Source: Patescibacteria group bacterium
GTDB taxonomy: Bacteria; Patescibacteriota; Saccharimonadia; Saccharimonadales; CAIOMD01
Direction of reading: 5' to 3'
DNA length: 11,324 bases
Assembly (NCBI GenBank): GCA_025453305.1
Contig: JALOQO010000011.1
Location: forward strand, 1 to 11,324
A program made the translations under genes and the position numbers. Below are positions 6,302 through 11,324 of the stretch, in pieces; the first letter of the stretch is position 1, and each line of letters begins with the position of its first letter. The notes under the pieces were generated by a model, which saw only the letters and a list, made by a program, of their open reading frames with translations, was not told where the DNA came from and did no database searches.

Positions 6302-7497
6302 CTGTTATTACCCAAAGCTTGTAGAAGCGCTACATCCATAGCCGCTTGCTTCATGCTAATTTTGTATTCATTCTGATGGCTAATAACTTTATCTGTAGCC
6401 AAGACTAGCTGTTTGTCTAGTTTTTTCCTGATTATATTAATGTCCCATTGCTCTATTGTGCAGTTCTGTAGCCACTCATAATAACTTACAATGACCCCGC
6501 CCGCATTTGCCAAAATATCTGGTATCACTATTGTTCCGTTCTTTTCTAATATAGTAGCCGCATCGTCTGTGACTGGTGCGTTAGCTAACTCTAAAATATA
6601 TTTTGCCTTAATAAACTTCGCATTATCTTTTGTAATAACCCCTCCAAGAGCCGCCAATACCAGGGTGGCTGTTTTTTGTATTAATAGCTCATTTGAGTTA
6701 ATAATTTTAGTCTTTTTATAACCTGCCAGAGTTTTATTGGCAGTTTTATAGTCCATTAGTTTTTTTGGATTTATAGAATTATTGGATATAACTGCAGACT
6801 TAGAGTCTGCAGCCGCAATTAGCGAAATATCCTTGTATCTACTCGCGGTTTCAGCAAAAAAGTAACCGACATTGCCGAAACCCTGTAAAGAATAAGTTGA
6901 TTTATCTATTCCGTGTTTTTTAAGGGTTTCTTTAAGTACTACATACCCACCTCTACCCGTTGCCTCATCTCGGCCATGACTACCTCCGTCTTGTAATGAT
7001 TTACCTGTAAAGGTTGAGCATGTAGTATGACCGCTAATTTTATAGTATTCGTCATTCATCCACCCCATAACTTGAGGGTTAGTATTAATATCGGGAGCCG
7101 GTATATCCTTGTATGGGCCAATGTAATCAGACAAACTTTGAACATATTTTCTTGAAAGTTCTTCTAGCTCGCTTTGGGTAAGTGATTTTGGGTCTACGGC
7201 TACGCCACCCTTTCCGCCACCTAGCGGTAAGTCCACTAATGCGGTTTTTAGAGTCATTAGAATAGATAAAGCCTCTACTTCATCTTTGTTAACATCTTGA
7301 TGAAACCTTATGCCACCTTTATATGGACCCCTTTGGTTGCTGTGTTGAGATCTATAAGCCTTATAGGTTTTACCGTTTGATAGTTTAATTTCAAATTCGT
7401 GAACAACATCTGGCTCTAAAAATTTTTTAATAGTTTTTGTTGATATTCCTAATCTTTTAGATGAATCTTGAATTAAATTATGAACAGTTTTTAGCAT
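6298..7497 (-). CDS. gdhA: Glutamate dehydrogenase (Glu/Leu/Phe/Val dehydrogenase family)
   Basis: The enzyme interconverts glutamate with 2-oxoglutarate and ammonium using NAD(P). The 399 residues are close to the roughly 410-450 of hexameric GDHs. The N-terminal ELFV dimerisation/substrate domain has KGGIRFHQDV (60-69), LPLGGGKGG with Lys96 (90-98) and the PAPDINT segment with the catalytic Asp136. The Rossmann domain starts around 178 with ATGRGG (179-184) and GFGNVG (206-211), and the family signature LANAPVTDDA (304-312) and PDILANAGGV are intact. I place the start at MLKTVHNL (7497). An open frame continues 35 residues further, but it would run through the divergent rhodanese gene and promoter region and does not look like protein. 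A TAAAAT box ends 7 nt before this ATG and there is no Shine-Dalgarno. Coenzyme preference and whether the substrate is Glu or another amino acid cannot be fixed by eye. Confidence 0.93.
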   Translation of the reverse strand: MLKTVHNLIQDSSKRLGISTKTIKKFLEPDVVHEFEIKLSNGKTYKAYRSQHSNQRGPYKGGIRFHQDVNKDEVEALSILMTLKTALVDLPLGGGKGGVAVDPKSLTQSELEELSRKYVQSLSDYIGPYKDIPAPDINTNPQVMGWMNDEYYKISGHTTCSTFTGKSLQDGGSHGRDEATGRGGYVVLKETLKKHGIDKSTYSLQGFGNVGYFFAETASRYKDISLIAAADSKSAVISNNSINPKKLMDYKTANKTLAGYKKTKIINSNELLIQKTATLVLAALGGVITKDNAKFIKAKYILELANAPVTDDAATILEKNGTIVIPDILANAGGVIVSYYEWLQNCTIEQWDINIIRKKLDKQLVLATDKVISHQNEYKISMKQAAMDVALLQALGNNR

Positions 7498-7504
7498 AAT
7501 TTCT

Positions 7505-7527
7505 ATTTTACACCATAAATTATTATA
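7505..7527 (-). promoter_or_regulatory. gdhA promoter -10 candidates
   Basis: On the minus strand TAAAAT (7505-7510) ends exactly 7 nt before the gdhA ATG. If it is used, transcription would start at the ATG, giving a leaderless mRNA. A consensus TATAAT (7522-7527) is also present further up and would give a leader of about 17 nt, but that leader has no clear ribosome binding site. Confidence 0.5.
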
Positions 7528-7536
7528 AAAATGCGG

Positions 7537-7542
7537 TAAAAT
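7537..7542 (+). promoter_or_regulatory. Rhodanese -10 box, leaderless-type
   Basis: TAAAAT ends 6 nt before the ATG at 7549, and no Shine-Dalgarno is present. It shares a 51 bp intergenic space with the divergent gdhA promoter. Confidence 0.5.
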
Positions 7543-7548
7543 ATACAT

Positions 7549-7806
7549 ATGAATAGAATTATTATTGATGTTCGAGAACCAGAAGAATACCAAAGGGGTC
7601 ATGTAGAGAGCGCTATTAATATCCCACCAGACAAAATAATTGCCGGGGCATCGGAGCTAGCCGATATACCTAAAGACACCGAACTTATCCTGTACTGCGT
7701 TTCGGGTAGTCGATCCAGGGTTGCCTCGCAATATTTGATGCAACAAGGTTTTAGTAATGTGGTAAACGGGATTAACAAAGACCATGTTTTAGCAAACTAT
7801 TGCTAA
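7549..7806 (+). CDS. Single-domain rhodanese-like sulfurtransferase
   Basis: The 85-residue protein consists of one compact rhodanese domain. It opens with IIIDVREPEEYQRGHVESAINIP (4-26), the CH2A-type signature. The active-site loop is YCVSGSRSR (49-57) with catalytic Cys50 and the Arg typical of the C-x-x-G-x-R loop. Rhodaneses pass sulfane sulfur through a cysteine persulfide; single-domain versions serve in thiosulfate detoxification, sulfur relay or as redox sensors. At 85 residues it is slightly shorter than the usual 95-110. No signal peptide is seen, so it acts in the cytoplasm. It is one of only two plus-strand genes, divergent from gdhA, and is closed off by a strong terminator. Confidence 0.9.
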   Translation: MNRIIIDVREPEEYQRGHVESAINIPPDKIIAGASELADIPKDTELILYCVSGSRSRVASQYLMQQGFSNVVNGINKDHVLANYC

Positions 7807-7811
7807 AAAAT

Positions 7812-7839
7812 AATCCCGCCTACTAGTGTAGGCGGGATT
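7812..7839. terminator. Strong bidirectional terminator between rhodanese and LysM-like gene
   Basis: AATCCCGCCTAC (7812-7823) and GTAGGCGGGATT (7828-7839) form a perfect 12-bp stem with a TAGT loop. It is followed by TTATTTTTAT on the plus strand and preceded by an A-run (7805-7813), which becomes a U-run on the minus strand. It serves the convergent genes at 7549-7806 and 7864-8364. Confidence 0.93.
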
Positions 7840-7863
7840 TATTTTTATAATTCTTAACTTTTA

Positions 7864-8364
7864 CTATTCGCCTACATTACTGGTATCAAAGTTTACATAA
7901 GGAACATATATATTCCAGGCAGCTTGTTGAGATTCGGTCAAAACTAAAGCTTTTTCTACCCAGCTCTTAACAGATTCTTTGCTAATTTTTACTATTTCGC
8001 CCTGATTAAGCTGTGGGGAATCGGCTGCTTGGGTTAAGTTAGTTTCGGTGAAAACTATCTGGGCACCGCTAAGATTTACCTTATTATCTATACCAAATAT
8101 CTGTACAGCCTTACGAGCCATCACGCTATAACTATCACCAGGTTGAGCGGTAAATTCGTAGTTACCTTGGGAGTTTTCCTCTTGATCTGAATTATTTTGA
8201 TCTTGGCTATCAGCGTCGTTAGTTGATTCGCCATCGACTGTAATTGTAACCGGTTCTTGATTTTGTGTCTCTTGAGCGTTTACTGTTTGTACAGATATTA
8301 ATATTGCCAACAATAAAGTAATTCCTACTAAAAGCGATGTTAATATTTTTGTTGTTAGTTGCAT
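7864..8364 (-). CDS. Secreted or membrane-anchored LysM-like protein
   Basis: The 166-residue product has a signal peptide (hydrophobic 8-26, cleavage plausible after VNA30). An acidic, Asn/Gln/Asp-rich linker (31-67) follows. Residues 69-127 resemble a LysM domain: YEFTAQPGDSYSVMARKAVQ, then IVFTETNLTQA and the closing LNQGEIVKIS, corresponding to the family's GDT, N and G-x-x-I-x-I positions. LysM modules bind N-acetylglucosamine-containing glycans such as peptidoglycan. A C-terminal tail (128-166) of unknown role contains WVEKALVLTESQQAAWNIYVPYV. The match is by pattern only and the middle of the domain is longer than usual. A GGAGGG site lies 4 nt before the ATG, and a consensus TATAAT about 41 nt before it marks the promoter. 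Confidence 0.78.
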   Translation of the reverse strand: MQLTTKILTSLLVGITLLLAILISVQTVNAQETQNQEPVTITVDGESTNDADSQDQNNSDQEENSQGNYEFTAQPGDSYSVMARKAVQIFGIDNKVNLSGAQIVFTETNLTQAADSPQLNQGEIVKISKESVKSWVEKALVLTESQQAAWNIYVPYVNFDTSNVGE

Positions 8365-8405
8365 ATACCCTCCGTTAGCCCACCGCGTTTATATTAAGTA
8401 CTAGC

Positions 8406-8411
8406 ATTATA
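8406..8411 (-). promoter_or_regulatory. -10 box of the LysM-like gene
   Basis: A consensus TATAAT on the minus strand ends 41 nt before the ATG at 8364, leaving a leader of about 35 nt with the GGAGGG ribosome binding site. Confidence 0.55.
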
Positions 8412-8486
8412 ACAACATAATGCTTGTGCTGACAAATTTTTCATAGCTCATTTATAATATTTATATTATTTGGTTTAGCATAAGCG

Positions 8487-8492
8487 TATAAT
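8487..8492 (+). promoter_or_regulatory. -10 box of the VKOR gene, leaderless-type
   Basis: TATAAT ends 7 nt before the ATG at 8500. Transcription starting the usual 7 nt downstream would begin at the A of the start codon. No Shine-Dalgarno is present and the -35 is poor. Confidence 0.6.
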
Positions 8493-8499
8493 AGGTTGT

Positions 8500-9078
8500 A
8501 TGAAAAGCAAATTTAATATAAGCAAAAACAGCTGGTTTGTTATTTGTTTGGGATCTGGTATTGGCCTAATAGCCAGTTTTATACAGACTATCGAGCGGAT
8601 TTCTTGGGCTGATGATAAAAATGCGCTATTAGCTTGCGATATAAATTCTGTTTTTAGTTGTAGTAGTGTTTTTGATTCTTGGCAATCTAGTGTTTTTGGG
8701 TTTTCTAACAGCATAATGTGTTTAGCTTTTTTTGGTGTAATGCTAGGAATTGGACTTGCCGGACTTTTTGGATCCCAATTAGATAAAAAATTGCGTTTAA
8801 TAATGCACTTTTTTAGTGTGTTCTTTTTATTATTTGGGGCTTGGTACTTGTATCAAAGCGCAATGGTAATAAGTGCCCTATGTTTGTTTTGTATATTTTG
8901 TTATAGCGGAGTTATCGCCATAAATTGGGGTTGGCTTAGATTAAATGCCAATGACCTGCCCCTATCACAAAATATTAAAAAATCCCTAACCCAAGTGTTT
9001 AGTAAAGGTGCTGATACATTTTTTTGGATTATTTGGGGTTTATTGTTTGTAGCTATGTTTGTATTAAAGTTCTACTAG
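8500..9078 (+). CDS. Vitamin K epoxide reductase (VKOR) family membrane protein
   Basis: Bacterial VKORs re-oxidise DsbA-like thioredoxin-fold partners outside the membrane and pass electrons to quinone, replacing DsbB. The 192-residue protein has about five hydrophobic spans (roughly 12-31, 73-91, 98-120, 121-143, 173-190). The family landmarks are present: the loop cysteines Cys46 and Cys54 in ACDINSVFSCSSVFDSWQSS, the following VFGFSNS, and the active-site CXXC CLFC (128-131) at the start of a helix. No fused thioredoxin domain and no DsbA-like partner occur in this window. An extra Cys134 lies one turn after the CXXC. It is one of two plus-strand genes and appears to be leaderless. The call is firm; the natural substrate is unknown. 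Confidence 0.9.
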   Translation: MKSKFNISKNSWFVICLGSGIGLIASFIQTIERISWADDKNALLACDINSVFSCSSVFDSWQSSVFGFSNSIMCLAFFGVMLGIGLAGLFGSQLDKKLRLIMHFFSVFFLLFGAWYLYQSAMVISALCLFCIFCYSGVIAINWGWLRLNANDLPLSQNIKKSLTQVFSKGADTFFWIIWGLLFVAMFVLKFY

Positions 9079-9121
9079 TGTTGAACCTATTTTATTGGGT
9101 TCATTAACAGGGTATTATTTA

Positions 9122-9325
9122 TTAATCTTTTTGTTGGGTTAAAAGGTAGGTTTTGTATAAAAGTTCTTTTGTGTTTTCTTGATTTTCCCAAAGTTCTATC
9201 ATGAAATAACCCATGACAATAACCGTGACAGATAAAAGTATCAATGCAATATATACCAAATTGTCGGTTAATGACTTAGTTGATAGTAGGCTTTCTTTAT
9301 TGGTTGATTTATTAGATTTTTTCAT
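9122..9325 (-). CDS. Small single-pass membrane protein
   Basis: The 67 residues comprise a basic, Ser/Asn/Lys-rich N-terminus (MKKSNKSTNKESLLSTKS), one strongly hydrophobic helix at about 23-45 (LVYIALILLSVTVIVMGYFMIEL) and a charged C-terminal segment (ENQENTKELLYKTYLLTQQKD). The positive N-terminus predicts the N-terminus inside. No family is recognised. It lies convergent to the VKOR gene and downstream of rpsJ. A TATTAT box ends 7 nt before the ATG (9333-9338), with no Shine-Dalgarno. Confidence 0.65.
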   Translation of the reverse strand: MKKSNKSTNKESLLSTKSLTDNLVYIALILLSVTVIVMGYFMIELWENQENTKELLYKTYLLTQQKD

Positions 9326-9332
9326 AATATAT

Positions 9333-9338
9333 ATAATA
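9333..9338 (-). promoter_or_regulatory. -10-like box of the small membrane protein gene
   Basis: TATTAT on the minus strand ends 7 nt before the ATG at 9325. It lies in a very AT-rich stretch (9326-9366), so chance is not excluded; the spacing matches the other leaderless-type starts. Confidence 0.4.
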
Positions 9339-9370
9339 CCATAAGCAATTTATTTATATATATAAAAATC

Positions 9371-9392
9371 GACCCACTAATAAAAATGGGTC
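9371..9392 (-). terminator. rpsJ terminator
   Basis: GACCCA (9371-9376) pairs with TGGGTC (9387-9392). On the minus strand the hairpin comes 26 nt after the rpsJ stop and is followed by GATTTTTATA. It indicates that rpsJ transcription ends here rather than continuing to rplC. Confidence 0.7.
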
Positions 9393-9418
9393 AATTTAAT
9401 TTTATCAAGTACCAATAA

Positions 9419-9736
9419 TTACATTTTTATCTCTGCGTCACAACCTGCAGGGAGACTCAAATTCATTAGTGAATCGATTGTTTTTGGGGTTGGGTTGGTG
9501 ATGTCAATAAGGCGTTTATGAACGCGCATTTCAAACTGTTCACGACCCTTTTTGTATACATGCGGGCTTTTTACAACTGTATAAACTGTTTTACGAGTAG
9601 GCAGTGGTATTGGGCCGGCAATAGTAGCGCCGGTGCGAAGTGCTGTTTCTACAATCTGCTTTGCGGATTGATCTATTACTTTGTGGTCATACGCTTTTAA
9701 CCGTATTCTTATTCTTTGCTGTTGTGTATCAGCCAT
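9419..9736 (-). CDS. rpsJ: 30S ribosomal protein S10
   Basis: The 105-residue product is uS10, a 30S head protein that is also a NusB partner in antitermination. The signature is intact: [24 protein letters not shown] (9-32), GPIPLPTR (41-48), [23 protein letters not shown] (57-79) and the C-terminal [11 protein letters not shown]. An AAGGAAG site stands about 6 nt upstream of the ATG. The gene is normally first in the S10 operon with rplC just behind it. Here it is a single-gene unit with its own leader and terminator, while rplC is about 7.6 kb away. Confidence 0.98.
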   Translation of the reverse strand: MADTQQQRIRIRLKAYDHKVIDQSAKQIVETALRTGATIAGPIPLPTRKTVYTVVKSPHVYKKGREQFEMRVHKRLIDITNPTPKTIDSLMNLSLPAGCDAEIKM

Positions 9737-9769
9737 TTATGACTTCCTTTCGTCAACCAAGTAGACGGC

Positions 9770-9826
9770 AAACAGTAAAGGTGTAAACAGTTATTGTATA
9801 AACTGTCAGCCATTAACCATAAGCTG
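9770..9826 (-). promoter_or_regulatory. rpsJ leader with repeats and two tandem hairpins
   Basis: Just upstream of the rpsJ ribosome binding site, AAACAGT occurs twice as a direct repeat (about 9770 and 9785) and once inverted (AAACTGT, 9800-9806). Two adjacent small hairpins can form: ACAGTT/AACTGT (9787-9792 with 9801-9806) and CAGC/GCTG (9807-9810 with 9823-9826). This could be an autoregulatory r-protein leader or a protein-binding site. I cannot match it to a known leader family. Confidence 0.35.
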
Positions 9827-9867
9827 TAAACTTGCTATTTGGTGTAGTGTAACATCTCTGCAAAGTT

Positions 9868-9873
9868 ATTATA
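9868..9873 (-). promoter_or_regulatory. Candidate -10 box for rpsJ
   Basis: A consensus TATAAT on the minus strand lies about 130 nt before the rpsJ ATG. A second TATAAT is at 9922-9927, directly after the upstream gene. Either would give rpsJ an unusually long leader for this window. No clear -35 is seen. Confidence 0.5.
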
Positions 9874-9942
9874 AAACCAGTGCAAGCGACTTTTAGTCAC
9901 TACAATTAATATACATATAGTATTATAACCTTTTTACTATTT

Positions 9943-10425
9943 TTATTCAACACCCTTAAGCGGGTTTGGTGCCCCAGCATCTACTAGGGCGTCCGCCACC
10001 CCAAACGCCCCATTTCGTACTACATAGGTTGTAGTAGTTGTACCCGATAAACACACTAGATCACCCGGGTTTTTAATCGAGCTATGGTGTGTGAAATATT
10101 GACTATTGCCAACTCTGTCAAGAATGGTTGTGGCGCCAGGAGAATTTGGCATATAACTAATTCCCGAAGCCTCGACTAGGCCGTGGATTGTAGTGTATAC
10201 ACCTGTTGAAAGTGCAAATTCTCCCAGAAGTCTGTCCGGATCTGATGTTGTCGGATTATTAGCTCCATCTGAACTGCATTGGTCTGGGGATCTATGAACA
10301 TCTTTATAATAATGAGCTACTCCCCAAGCACCGATAGCTATCACACTAAGTGTAAAAACTCCGATTGCTTCCCGCCGATAAGCTCTAAAGACCTCGCCCT
10401 TACTGGGTTTATTACTTCTTCTCAT
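9943..10425 (-). CDS. Membrane-anchored extracytoplasmic protein, possible LysM-like domain
   Basis: The 160-residue protein has a basic N-terminus (MRRSNKPSKGEVFRAYRRE) followed by one transmembrane helix (20-39, AIGVFTLSVIAIGAWGVAHY). This fits a type II anchor with the rest outside the cell. After a Ser/Asp/Asn linker (43-66), residues 68-128 show a weak LysM-like layout: GVYTTIHGLVEASGIS, then TTILDRVGNSQYFTHHSSIKNPGDLVCLSG, where N-P-G-D-L-V-C-L resembles the closing strand of LysM repeats. Cys50 and Cys125 could form a disulfide, which would make it a possible client of the VKOR system (inference). It lies between tuf and rpsJ, where no gene is usually found. No Shine-Dalgarno precedes the ATG. 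Confidence 0.7.
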   Translation of the reverse strand: MRRSNKPSKGEVFRAYRREAIGVFTLSVIAIGAWGVAHYYKDVHRSPDQCSSDGANNPTTSDPDRLLGEFALSTGVYTTIHGLVEASGISYMPNSPGATTILDRVGNSQYFTHHSSIKNPGDLVCLSGTTTTTYVVRNGAFGVADALVDAGAPNPLKGVE

Positions 10426-10441
10426 GGGTTTATGGGAAATA

Positions 10442-10459
10442 ATTATACACTAGTGTATA
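10442..10459 (-). promoter_or_regulatory. Palindrome overlapping a -10 box
   Basis: TATACACTAGTGTATA (10444-10459) is a perfect 16-bp palindrome. On the minus strand its right half continues into TATAAT (10442-10447), 16 nt before the ATG at 10425. A dimeric repressor bound here would cover the promoter of that gene, so it is a plausible operator. Confidence 0.5.
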
Positions 10460-10555
10460 TAAATGTGTAGTAAAACTACTTTTTTAGTCAGATTTAATAT
10501 CAAAATTTTCCCATGTAACCGAGGTTATAAAACCATCTGTAGCAGCCTGTCCTAG

Positions 10556-10699
10556 TTAGGTTTTTACTCTTACACCCAATGGCCGTTTAACATCTAACGC
10601 ATCGTGTATTATTAAAGCACCATCTCTTTGGCCTGGTTTTGGAACAGATCCCGGAGTGTTTGGTAAAACATGAACTCGACGCCTTTCATCATATGCCAT
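10556..10699 (-). CDS. Very small protein (47 aa), possibly cut short by an in-frame stop
   Basis: The coding start is well supported: a consensus TATAAT (10719-10724) and an AAGAAGGAG ribosome binding site 9 nt before the ATG. The product starts MAYDERRRVHVLPNTPGSVP and ends RPLGVRVKT; it is basic, proline-rich, has no membrane segment, and I do not recognise it. After the TAA at 10556-10558 the same frame stays open for 23 more codons (LGQAATDGFITSVTWENFDI and three more residues) to a second TAA at 10484. The extension reads like plausible protein. It may therefore be a 71-codon gene with a nonsense mutation or sequencing error, or simply a 47-residue protein. It follows tuf, after a terminator. 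Confidence 0.6.
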   Translation of the reverse strand: MAYDERRRVHVLPNTPGSVPKPGQRDGALIIHDALDVKRPLGVRVKT

Positions 10700-10752
10700 A
10701 TAATATTACTCCTTCTTAATTATATCTTTAGTTATGGTATTTTATTTGTAAA

Positions 10753-10776
10753 GAGCTCCTTTTAGGGGGAGCTCTA
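10753..10776 (-). terminator. Terminator hairpin downstream of tuf
   Basis: AGAGCTCC (10753-10760) and GGAGCTCT (10769-10776) form a perfect 8-bp stem. On the minus strand it begins about 25 nt after the tuf stop and is followed by TTACAAATAAAAT. The U-run is interrupted, so termination may be partial. Confidence 0.65.
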
Positions 10777-10801
10777 AACTAAGTTCGGTTTACAATATGA
10801 A

Positions 10802-11324
10802 CTATTTGCTGATTTTGGTAACAACACCAGCACCAACGGTTCGGCCACCTTCGCGGATAGCAAAGCGCAAGCCTTGTTCCATAGCTATAGGTGCAAGCAA
10901 CTTAACCTTAAAGGTTACGGTGTCGCCTGGCATAACCATTTCTTTGTCGGCTGGTAGTTCTACCTCGCCGGTAACATCGGTTGTTCTAAAGTAGAACTGT
11001 GGTTTGTATCCCTTAAAGAATGGCGTGTGTCGACCACCTTCTTCTTTGGTTAGAATATAAACCTCGGCGTCAAATTCGGTGTGTGGAGTAATGGTGCCTG
11101 GTTTGCAAAGTACCTGGCCGCGTTCGATATCGTCGCGCTCTACGCCACGGAGTAGCACGCCAACATTGTCGCCGGCTTGGCCTTGGTCTAGGCTCTTTTT
11201 GAACATTTCAACACCTGTTACTACAACTTTTCGGGTGTCACGGATACCAACGATTTCTACTTCTTCGTTTACCTTAACAACGCCTGTTTCTACACGGCCA
11301 GTAGCAACTGTACCACGGCCTTTG
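10802..11324 (-). CDS. tuf: Elongation factor Tu, C-terminal part (5' end outside window)
   Basis: EF-Tu carries aminoacyl-tRNA to the ribosome as a GTP complex. The window holds the last about 174 residues, that is most of domain II and all of domain III; the GTPase domain is off the right edge. The visible segment starts [16 protein letters not shown], and then has [54 protein letters not shown] and the conserved end [18 protein letters not shown]. It is intact, ends with TAG, and is followed by a terminator hairpin. Its place upstream of rpsJ is the usual end of the str operon. Confidence 0.98.
   Translation of the reverse strand, partial: KGRGTVATGRVETGVVKVNEEVEIVGIRDTRKVVVTGVEMFKKSLDQGQAGDNVGVLLRGVERDDIERGQVLCKPGTITPHTEFDAEVYILTKEEGGRHTPFFKGYKPQFYFRTTDVTGEVELPADKEMVMPGDTVTFKVKLLAPIAMEQGLRFAIREGGRTVGAGVVTKISK

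Noticed and set aside
7498..7602. A longer gdhA with 35 extra N-terminal residues
   Set aside because: The extension runs antisense through the start of the rhodanese gene and through both promoters, and its residues look like translated AT-rich DNA. The family N-terminus fits MLKTVHNL.
9082..9103. Hairpin TGAACC/GGTTCA as a terminator of the VKOR gene
   Set aside because: It has only a 6-bp stem and is followed by TTAACAGGG, with no U-run in either direction. A stop signal for this gene is not convincing here.
9326..9366. Alternating AT tract as a simple repeat or origin-like element
   Set aside because: It is short and irregular, with no DnaA-box-like motifs around it; it is ordinary AT-rich intergenic DNA.
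1..11324. CRISPR array, tRNA or rRNA genes, insertion sequences
   Set aside because: I saw no regularly spaced repeats, cloverleaf-like sequences, rRNA segments or transposase-like frames on either strand.

Overview
The window is AT-rich bacterial DNA. From about 765 to the right end it reads as one genome segment that I infer belongs to a Patescibacteria/CPR organism, most likely a Candidatus Saccharibacteria relative. The inference rests on compact AT-rich genes, small membrane proteins of unknown family, a single-copy style str/S10 ribosomal neighbourhood, and several promoters whose -10 box lies 6-9 nt from the start codon. UGA is used as a stop (gdhA and the gene ending at 4858), so this is not a UGA-recoded lineage. 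The phylum call is inference; no rRNA is present.

Layout. Positions 1 to about 750 hold an internal fragment of a nonribosomal peptide synthetase adenylation domain (minus strand) that has no business there. It runs straight into the broken 3' part of rplD, and L4 is lost after about 134 residues. This is most simply an assembly chimera. From 717 to 1777 lie rplD (truncated) and rplC. From 1963 to 9325 sits a block of ten genes: an unknown helical protein with a C-terminal HEPN-like R-N-x3-H motif, pyrG (CTP synthase), a small membrane protein, a bactofilin-like polymer-forming membrane protein, a three-helix membrane protein coupled to gdhA (glutamate dehydrogenase), a single-domain rhodanese, a LysM-like secreted protein, a VKOR-family disulfide-generating membrane protein, and a single-helix membrane protein. 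Then come rpsJ (S10), a second LysM-like membrane-anchored protein, a very small gene with an in-frame stop, and the 3' part of tuf (EF-Tu), which leaves the window.

On the minus strand the order is tuf, rpsJ, rplC, rplD, which is the classical str-to-S10 junction. However, about 7.6 kb separates rpsJ from rplC, genes that are normally adjacent, and about 1 kb separates tuf from rpsJ. The inserted genes have their own promoters and terminators. They group into metabolism (pyrG, gdhA), envelope and redox functions (VKOR, rhodanese, two LysM-like proteins, bactofilin-like protein, small membrane proteins) and one possible RNase-fold protein. There are no tRNA, rRNA, CRISPR or transposase genes.

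The points most worth a second look are the rplD/NRPS junction, the split S10 operon, the HEPN-like protein with an internal duplication, and the recurrent leaderless-type promoters.
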